Assembly (NCBI GenBank): GCA_019308525.1
Contig: JAFDIC010000122.1
Coordinates: 1-9,596 of the forward strand
Origin: Deltaproteobacteria bacterium
Lineage (GTDB): Bacteria; Desulfobacterota; DSM-4660; Desulfatiglandales; HGW-15
Direction: 5' to 3'
Length of the DNA stretch: 9,596 nt
The notes under the pieces were generated by a model that worked only from the letters and a program-made list of their open reading frames with translations, had not been told where the DNA came from and made no database searches. This document shows positions 1 to 5,569 of this stretch, in pieces (position 1 is the first letter of the stretch; the number at the start of each line of letters is the position of its first letter). A program made the position numbers and the translations under genes.

Positions 1-1558
1 GGGTCTCAAACCAGCTCATATTCTCGATCCTGGCTTGGTTAAATCGATGATATATGCCTCGAGCAAGCATCTTACGATCCCAGTGGGGATAGAAGAAAAC
101 CAACACCAAGCCAAACATTACAGGCAATACTAAAGGGATCCATCTTGAAACGCGCTCCCTTATTTTCCAGTGTCTATGAAGGCCTATGAATAGAGTCGTC
201 AGAAGTTGAAGGGCTACAATCAGGCTCAAACTTTGCTCTTTGCCCAGTAAGGGTATAAGCAAAAAACCGGCACAAAAGGCCCCCAATACCGAACCGACCG
301 AATTGATAGCATAGGCAAATCCTATGGATCTTCCCGTCTGTGAAAGGGACCGGGTGTAGATTTTACCCACCAGGGGAAAGGTGGCGCCAAGACAGAAGGT
401 CGGGAAGAACATGGAGGTGAACACAAAGATTGCTTTTACAAGGGATAGCCGGGCAAAATGATCCTTGAAATGGTAGATGAGCTTGGCGAAAAAGATCTGG
501 CTGTTTCCCATGACTTGGCTCAACAGCAGCGCGAATAGAGCCGCTGTGATTTGCGTGATCAATAGTAACCCTAACACGTTCTTAGACTTGTCCCCCAACC
601 AACCGAAAAATAGACTCCCCAGGGCCAGGCCAGTAATGAATGTCACGAGGACAATGGTAAAGGAATAGGTCGTAGGCCCGACAATCAATCCCATCAGCTT
701 GGTCCATATTACTTCGTAGGCCATGGCACAGAACCCGGAAACCCCGAAGATTATCAGGGCATATAAGCGATAAACACTTTCGTCTTCAGGAACCGCTACC
801 TCAGGAATGGCTTTTTCCCTTGTCCGTACTGCAGCTTCGGTCATGATTTCGGGAGCTATTCCCTTGCGGCTTAAATGATAGCTCAGGTAGACGCAAAACA
901 GGCCGATGATGCTATTTAGGATGACGGCGAAGATCAATGACCCCCAGACCCCCAGATTGATGATGAGCCAGAATCCGCACAAAAGAGAGCCTGCGGCCGC
1001 ACCGATTGTGTTGAGTCCATAAAGCCGACCCACATGGGTACCTACTTGGGAAATCGTGGTGATAAAAAAGCGACTCAAAACAGGCAGGGTGGCGCCCATG
1101 CAGGTTACCGGTAAGATGAGGAGAAGAGAGCATCCTACGAAGGTTATCAGGTTATAGCCCAGGAAGTAGCTGAAGAGATGATTGTAAATCCATGCGTAGA
1201 GGGGCCTGTACAGGATCAAGAGTGATGGAAGAATCAGGCCATAGGCACCTATCATCAATTCCAGGATGCCGTAGATTTTGATAAGCTTCAGGGGCTCCTT
1301 GACGCGATCGATGGTCCTGGACGCCAGATAACTTCCTAATCCAAGACCACCCATAAAAACTGTTAAAATAATGCTTACTGCAAAAGGGGCGCCACCGATA
1401 ATCTTCACGATCATCCTTGTCCAGAGGATCTCGTAGATCAACCCGGTGAACCCGGAGACAAAAAAACAACAGAGAATCAAGGCAAATATCGTCGATGCAA
1501 AACCCCCCGATGTTTCCTGCTGAACCCTTTTTCCCCTATATCTTGTCCATTTAGCCAT
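1..1558 (-). CDS. Membrane-embedded spermidine synthase-like protein (fused MFS-like/SpeE family), C-terminus beyond window
   Basis: The frame stays open for 519 codons from the ATG at 1558 to the left edge. It holds two homologous multi-helix halves. The first opens with SGFTGLIYEILWTRM (about residues 35-49) and ends its block with CMGATLPVLSR (153-163). The second repeats this as SGFCAMAYEVIWTKLM (274-289) and CLGATFPLVGK (389-399). Each is followed by a Gly-rich YGLNTIGAAAG or YAINSVGSVLG helix. A soluble loop with acidic patches (about 232-262) separates them. This is the known N-terminal membrane module of fused spermidine/spermine synthase-like proteins. The last residues (about 490-519) are the usual lead-in to the SAM-dependent aminopropyltransferase domain, which lies outside the window, so polyamine synthesis is inferred from the family only. 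No clear Shine-Dalgarno precedes the ATG. The frame is open upstream to a stop at 1706-1708, so a longer N-terminus from a TTG at 1651 is possible. No frameshift is visible, unlike the neighbouring genes. Confidence 0.85.
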   Translation of the reverse strand, partial: MAKWTRYRGKRVQQETSGGFASTIFALILCCFFVSGFTGLIYEILWTRMIVKIIGGAPFAVSIILTVFMGGLGLGSYLASRTIDRVKEPLKLIKIYGILELMIGAYGLILPSLLILYRPLYAWIYNHLFSYFLGYNLITFVGCSLLLILPVTCMGATLPVLSRFFITTISQVGTHVGRLYGLNTIGAAAGSLLCGFWLIINLGVWGSLIFAVILNSIIGLFCVYLSYHLSRKGIAPEIMTEAAVRTREKAIPEVAVPEDESVYRLYALIIFGVSGFCAMAYEVIWTKLMGLIVGPTTYSFTIVLVTFITGLALGSLFFGWLGDKSKNVLGLLLITQITAALFALLLSQVMGNSQIFFAKLIYHFKDHFARLSLVKAIFVFTSMFFPTFCLGATFPLVGKIYTRSLSQTGRSIGFAYAINSVGSVLGAFCAGFLLIPLLGKEQSLSLIVALQLLTTLFIGLHRHWKIRERVSRWIPLVLPVMFGLVLVFFYPHWDRKMLARGIYHRFNQARIENMSWFET

Positions 1559-2445
1559 AATAGCGTTTACTGAACAGCCCGTAAGAGGGGTTTCGATCTG
1601 CTGATTAATTCTCTCGTATTTGACCCGGTACTCTGTTCTGTAAAAACGCAATATCTGTTGAATGGGAAACCCGTCAACCCATCCGCCTTTTTCTAAAGGG
1701 CCGCATTAATCGAGAATCCGCAACCGAAAATCCGAAACCGCTTGGACCTTGGACACCAGATTAGGGGTCTTTATCACTGACCAGATGCTCTGTAAATGAC
1801 TTTTGGCGAAAAAATAGCGACATTTCACGCAATATGCTTTATCGAGGAAAAAAGATCTTTGGTTGCCCTATCCCATGAGTCATTTGATCAAAAAAACCAG
1901 CAGGATAGCCCAATAAAGGGTCCCCCGACGGTATGTTCGTCCGTCATCACAACGATGACCAAGTGTGCCGCTTGGCAGAGACTTGATATTATCAACAAGC
2001 TCTTTGTCGCGGCAGACCCACTTCGGATTTCAGCCTGCGAGCCATTTTGAAATTCAATACGAATATGCTGAATCGGAGGAAGTGTTCATGTTTGTCGAAT
2101 GGAAGGAGGGTTATTTGTCAGGTATTTCCGGGAGGATCCGGCAACGGATACGACGGATAGGAATTCGCTTTTGTCAGGAAAAGTAAGCAGGAATATTAGC
2201 TGGTGTCAAGAGAAACAAACGGACCACAACATACGGTATAGGCAAAATTGGTGACGGCGGTGCGGTGTTGGAGAAATAGAGGCGTTTTAGCCGGAGAGGG
2301 CCTTCAAAGGGTAAGAATTTACGAAAAATGTTGCTGCTTGGACGTAATCCAGCGATATCACTGCCTGGGGTTCCAAGATTGGCTTTCAAAAAAGCCATTC
2401 GGCCAGAACCATGGATTGATTAACCCCGGGCATATGTCTCAATAG
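1559..2445. other. Gene-poor stretch without recognisable coding sequence
   Basis: Apart from the candidate promoter at 1650-1677, I recognise nothing here. Short open frames of 65-84 codons occur on both strands, but none has family-like motifs or a convincing ribosome binding site, and they overlap each other in different frames. A short imperfect tandem repeat (AATCCGCAACCGA, then AATCCGAAACCGC) lies near 1713-1740. The stretch may contain remnants too decayed to name, since the decayed block starts directly to its right. Confidence 0.5.
1650..1677 (-). promoter_or_regulatory. Candidate sigma-70 promoter for the spermidine synthase-like gene
   Basis: On the minus strand there is a -35 like TTGACG (1672-1677) and a -10 like GATATT (1650-1655), separated by 16 bp. 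The -10 is weak. It would give a leader of about 85 nt before the ATG at 1558. This is consensus matching only. Confidence 0.25.
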
Positions 2446-2778
2446 GGTGATCCGGATCGCACTGAAGACCATCCTCACAGGGTGGGACCTGGGAATCTGA
2501 ATAGGCCATACAGCATCCCCGATGAAGAGGACCGGGAAAGGATCGACCAAGTGATTTTCAAAGAGCTGCTCAACGGTGTCTTCCGAGAGGAATCCCGCCT
2601 CTATCTCAACGGAGTGATTGAGAATCTTAAGGGTAAGGGATGTGATGCTGTGGTGCTAGGATGCACGAAGCTCCCCCTTGTCGTAGATCCAGAAGATTGT
2701 CCCCTGCCGACGCTTGATTCTACGCGCCTCCTGACCGGGGCCGCCCTCTATGAAGCTATTGGAAAGGATTTCTCATGA
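2446..2778 (+). pseudogene. C-terminal half of an aspartate/glutamate racemase (truncated)
   Basis: The readable part begins near PDEEDRERIDQVIFKELLNG and continues through REESRLYLNGVIENLKGKGCDAVVLGCTKLPL to LDSTRLLTGAALYEAIG. This is the C-terminal third to half of the Asp/Glu racemase (YgeA-like) family, which interconverts L- and D-amino acids without cofactor using two cysteines. The second active-site Cys, in the LGCT motif, is kept. The N-terminal domain with the first Cys (the CTNTMH-type motif) is missing: an in-frame stop sits at 2443-2445, and no frame upstream resembles the missing half. Normal length is about 230 residues, against about 98-110 here. A GTG at 2482 could start translation but has no strong ribosome binding site. 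It is the only plus-strand gene trace among minus-strand neighbours. Inactive as a racemase, in all likelihood. Confidence 0.7.
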
Positions 2779-2996
2779 CGAGAAAAATGATAAAGCAAAA
2801 ATGGCGATCTCCCATCAAAGACCCGGAAGGGGAGGGATGCAGAAGAGACAGGGCATCCGTGCGCAAAATTTTGTGTCCTGACAGAGGAGCAGATGGCTGC
2901 ACCTGTGGCGGAAAAACTCTACGCGGTCAGCTTGAATGCTTCCCCGGGCAAAGAACGTCCATTCTCCAGGGGAGCCCCAGTCTTCACCTCTCCACT

Positions 2997-3524
2997 TTAC
3001 TGATTGATTTGTTCCACCTTGGTGAACTTTGCCCCGATCAAGGAAGCTATCACCACTATTGTGGTGGAGTGGAAATGAAGATCATCATTATTCCCAGGCC
3101 GGACAGCTGCCCCCATAGGCCGTCTTCAGCAAATCGAAGGATCTGAACGGCCAGGACCTCCGTACCTGGTCTGGAAAGCACCACTCTGAAAGCGTTAGTT
3201 CCCGAAGGAACATGCTGGCCATTAGTATCAGCCTGAAACGATACCCGGAACTACCAAGGGGAGAACAATGCGGCGCAGAGTATAGAAAGTTCCTCCACCG
3301 GAGACTCTCGATGACTCCTCCAGGTGACTGTGGATCTGAATAAAGGCACTGCTGATGGACCTAATCCCATAAGGATGGTAGGTGGCGACGATCCGATAGA
3401 TATGAGTGGAAAAGACGTAAATCCGCCCTGGCATACCTACAAAGGACGGAACGGCAAAGGAAGCCAAGCTCCGAATGGCGACTAAAAAGAGTCTTTTCGA
3501 CTGAACTGATTGAACCGCTTGACA
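2997..3524 (-). pseudogene. ABC transporter permease of the FbpB/iron(III)-polyamine type, internally deleted and frameshifted
   Basis: Minus-strand pieces in changing frames spell a binding-protein-dependent permease. The first piece (about 3524-3228) reads AVPSFVGMPGRIYVFSTHIY, typical of the end of the first permease domain. It runs directly into SSAFIQIHSHLEESSRVSGG and TLRRIVLPLVVPGIVSG, the cytoplasmic EAA loop of the second domain that docks on the ATPase. A TGA follows at 3228-3230. A second frame gives MASMFLRELTLS (about 3224-3187). A third gives VVLSRPGTEVLAVQILRF followed by EDGLWGQLSGLGIMMIFIST (about 3184-3065). A fourth gives TTIVVIASLIGAKFTKVEQ, with the natural-looking stop at 2997-2999. 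Full-length members have about 500-570 residues. Here most of domain 1 and the start of domain 2 are missing. No ATPase or binding-protein gene is seen nearby. The substrate (iron, polyamine, aminophosphonate or similar) cannot be told. Confidence 0.75.
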
Positions 3525-3598
3525 CTACGACAGGTTTTGATCCTCAAGGAGGAGACTAAGGATATCAAGGGAAAGAGAGGGGGCTCCGGGACAGTTAT

Positions 3599-4512
3599 TT
3601 ATGAATGAACTTCCCCGAGGTGGGCGGAGAGGACGTCTCGCACGGTGGTCCACTGGATCTGGGGATAGCGATCGTTGTCAAGTGGGTGCAGCTTGGCCCT
3701 TCCATCGAACATATTACGCATGTACTGCATGCCCTGCCACGCCGGGTAGCGCTCGTTCTTGCCTGGCGCAAGGATACCGTGCTACCTTGATGAGCATACC
3801 CAGCGTTCCCAGCCTCCCAGGGCGGAACAGGCGATATTTCTTCCCCGTCATTTCGCTCACAAGGGCGACTATCTCCCGGGCACTGAGTTGATCGCCTGCG
3901 ATCCTGAGAAAGCGAGGTGTAGCAGGATCAAGGGCTGCCAGTGCAGTGAAGGAGGCCGTGTCGTCCATGGTTATGAAGTCCATCCGCTGGCCGCATTTCC
4001 CCAACAGACAACCAGCCTGGGTTTGAAAAGGATGAGGGGCATTTGACCTGTGAGCATGTCGGCAAAGGCGCCGTTAAAGATCGTGGTTGCAGAAATGGGG
4101 GCGCGATCCAGGTACTCGTGGAATTCGCTGCGAAGGTCAAGATTGCGATTCTCCCCTGGCGGAAATTTCGTGAAGTCAATGGAGAAGTCGGAGGGAATGA
4201 ACCGAGGCACGCCTGCCTTGATCGCGCCTTCCAACAGAATCCTTTGTCTTTCTACGCTCACCTCCCGCAGGCCGGAGAGAGGGCAGAAACCACGCAAGAT
4301 ACACCGGAGCAGGCAGCAGACAATTCTTCGATACTGCTCAGCTCCATAGTGACCATTTCCGCCCCAAGTTCCTCTAAGCGCTGAGTCTTCTCAGTGGCAG
4401 TCGTAGGGCGAACGAGTGCCCTGACTTGAGCACCGCGGTCAACCAGTGCTCTTACGATGCGGCTACCGAGGTTGCCGCTCGCTCCAGCGACAAGGATGGA
4501 TGGGGTATCCAT
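3599..4512 (-). pseudogene. NmrA-like NAD(P)-binding oxidoreductase/epimerase, three frameshifts
   Basis: The ATG at 4512 opens a Rossmann fold with AGASGNLGSRIV (GxxGxxG, residues 10-16), as in NmrA/isoflavone-reductase-like short-chain dehydrogenases. The frame breaks near 4274-4283, in a CT-dinucleotide run that looks 2 bases too long. It continues in a second frame (GLREVSVERQRILLEGAIKA, then GVPRFIPSDFSIDF and FNGAFADMLTGQMPLILF), and breaks again near 3984-3994. A third frame follows (QRMDFITMDDTASFTALAAL, then LRIAGDQLSAREIVALVSEM). A third break near 3765-3780 restores the C-terminus (YPAWQGMQYMRNMF, then LDNDRYPQIQWTTVRDVL), ending at the TAA 3599-3601. Joined up, the product is about 300 residues, the normal length, so only small indels separate it from a working gene. 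It has a good promoter of its own. Either recent decay or indel errors in this stretch; decay is favoured because the neighbours are truncated too. Confidence 0.8.
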
Positions 4513-4548
4513 ATAGGCTCACACAGAAAAGGTTGCCTAAACGCGAAA

Positions 4549-4576
4549 ACTATAACCCAGTTCCCCGTCAAGTCAA
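4549..4576 (-). promoter_or_regulatory. Predicted sigma-70 promoter for the NmrA-like gene
   Basis: The minus strand shows TTGACT (4571-4576) and TATAGT (4549-4554) with a 16-bp spacer, each matching five of six consensus bases. Transcription would start near 4542, about 30 nt before the ATG at 4512. The signal survives although the gene is broken. Confidence 0.5.
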
Positions 4577-4608
4577 CAGGAAACATTCGCCCTGACAGTC
4601 CGTCGGCT

Positions 4609-5235
4609 TCAAGGGTGGACGTCTTGCGTGAACCATTCCGAGGGCAGGTGGATCATGGGCACGCTTCCCTGGCCTTTACCAGAATCAGCCTCCAAAGGGC
4701 CGCGAATTGAAGCCCCAGGACCGATGTTGTTCGCAAAGCAGGTCACTTCGACTTCCTTGGCTCGACCTGAGGCCCTGCCTGAGATGACTTCGGTCAGGTC
4801 CGTGAAGCCTTCCGGTCCTAGGTCATCGTCCTTCCACCAGCCTTCTGCGTGTTCTTGGGGGATATAAAGGGTGCCGGGCAAGATGTGGCCGAACCGTTTA
4901 TGGTGAAGCTTGGTGTGGATAGCCACCCAGTGGCAGCGCTCAAGGACAGATCTATCGATTTCCTGGGATTTCATGCAGCTCACACGGACGCCTGGTGCAA
5001 GCCATTCCGGTTGGACGTCAGGATGCAGGGACGATGTGGCTGGCAGGATGATGTCCACTCCCTCGGCGCATTCCTCAGGGATGTCGACGGGTCTCATCCC
5101 CTTTCCGATCGCTTGGGCCATTTCTTGAGCAAAGGCGTCAGTGTCAACAGTCGCCCCAGCCCTAAAACAGGGCCAGGAGGCCTCTATTGCCATTTGTGCC
5201 CCAAGAGAAGCCACGGGGCCAAAACGTTCCATCAT
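4609..5235 (-). pseudogene. Ornithine cyclodeaminase/mu-crystallin family protein, N-terminus lost, compensating frameshifts near the 3' end
   Basis: A 208-codon open frame matches the C-terminal two thirds of the ornithine cyclodeaminase/mu-crystallin/alanine dehydrogenase-like family (NAD(P)-binding fold, about 310-340 residues when whole). Recognisable parts are FAQEM (35-39), EGVDIILPATSS (58-69), EWLAPGVRVSCMKSQEID (77-94), FTDLTEVISGRASGR (144-158), NNIG (169-172) and the terminal EWFTQDVHP (200-208). The first 30 or so residues do not fit the family, and about 120 N-terminal residues, including the substrate-binding part, are absent. Residues about 173-195 read as non-family sequence, but the next frame over reads LQFAALWRLILVKAREA, the expected helix. 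One indel near 4716 and an opposite one near 4655 therefore cancel. The ATG at 5235 has no good ribosome binding site. It lies 97 bp upstream of the NmrA-like remnant on the same strand. Family substrate here is unknown. Confidence 0.65.
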
Positions 5236-5242
5236 CCTGGAG

Positions 5243-5262
5243 GGACGACCTCCTGGTCGTCC
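5243..5262. repeat. Perfect 8-bp inverted repeat hairpin
   Basis: GGACGACC (5243-5250) and GGTCGTCC (5255-5262) are separated by four bases. A G-T and an A-T pair extend the stem to 10 bp. No T-run follows on either strand, so it is not a standard intrinsic terminator. It sits just upstream of the cyclodeaminase-like remnant and about 105 bp from repeat copy A, so it may be a mobile-repeat trace or a 5' leader structure. Confidence 0.6.
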
Positions 5263-5278
5263 TTAGCGGGCGTCTAAA

Positions 5279-5307
5279 AGCATGACATCTAACCGTGTAT
5301 ACGTCAA
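5279..5307 (-). promoter_or_regulatory. Weak candidate promoter upstream of the cyclodeaminase-like remnant
   Basis: The minus strand has TTGACG (5302-5307), a 17-bp spacer and CATGCT (5279-5284), with a TGn extended -10 just before it. The -10 is poor. If real, it is a relic, because the coding region downstream lacks its N-terminus. Confidence 0.25.
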
Positions 5308-5368
5308 TATCTAGGCCGCCACCCTGATCGCTGCATGGCTAGGCAGCGGGGTTCGCGGGCGCCAACCC

Positions 5369-5511
5369 GAGACCTTTGAAAATCTCTCACGGAATTGCCA
5401 GGCTGAAACGGACGGGGGGAACCCGTCCATCCAACACCTCAGCGTTTTTCATTATGTTTTAGAGCGAGGCAACCGTGTTGCCGTCCATAAAACGGGTCTT
5501 GCAAAGGTCTC
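5369..5511 (+). repeat. Repeat copy A, small element with terminal inverted repeats (MITE/REP-like)
   Basis: It begins GAGACCTTTG (5369-5378) and ends CAAAGGTCTC (5502-5511), which are exact reverse complements over 10 bp. Inside is a 7-bp hairpin, GGACGGG (5410-5416) with CCCGTCC (5422-5428). The same sequence occurs in opposite orientation at 9251-9432. The last 75 aligned positions agree at about 59 by hand count, and the core from AATTG to the second hairpin arm agrees at about 36 of 41. It carries no open frame. No target-site duplication is visible at its edges. It lies 58 bp beyond the 3' end of the beta-helix gene. Confidence 0.75.
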
Positions 5512-5569
5512 CATTCCTCTGCACAAAAGGTTATGCCATCAGCATCAAGAGATTCCGCCTTTTTCCCAA

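Noticed and set aside
1796..2398. Several 65-84 codon frames on both strands
   Set aside because: They overlap each other, lack ribosome binding sites and resemble no family I know.
2775..3146. 123-codon plus-strand frame overlapping the racemase stop
   Set aside because: Its second half is antisense to the permease remnant and it shows no family motif. The alternative frame around the ATG at 2893 (MAAPVAEKLYAVSL) looks somewhat protein-like, but is only 36 codons and unrecognised.
3601..4384. Plus-strand frames of 61-113 codons
   Set aside because: They are antisense to the NmrA-like remnant, whose three frames together spell a full family member.
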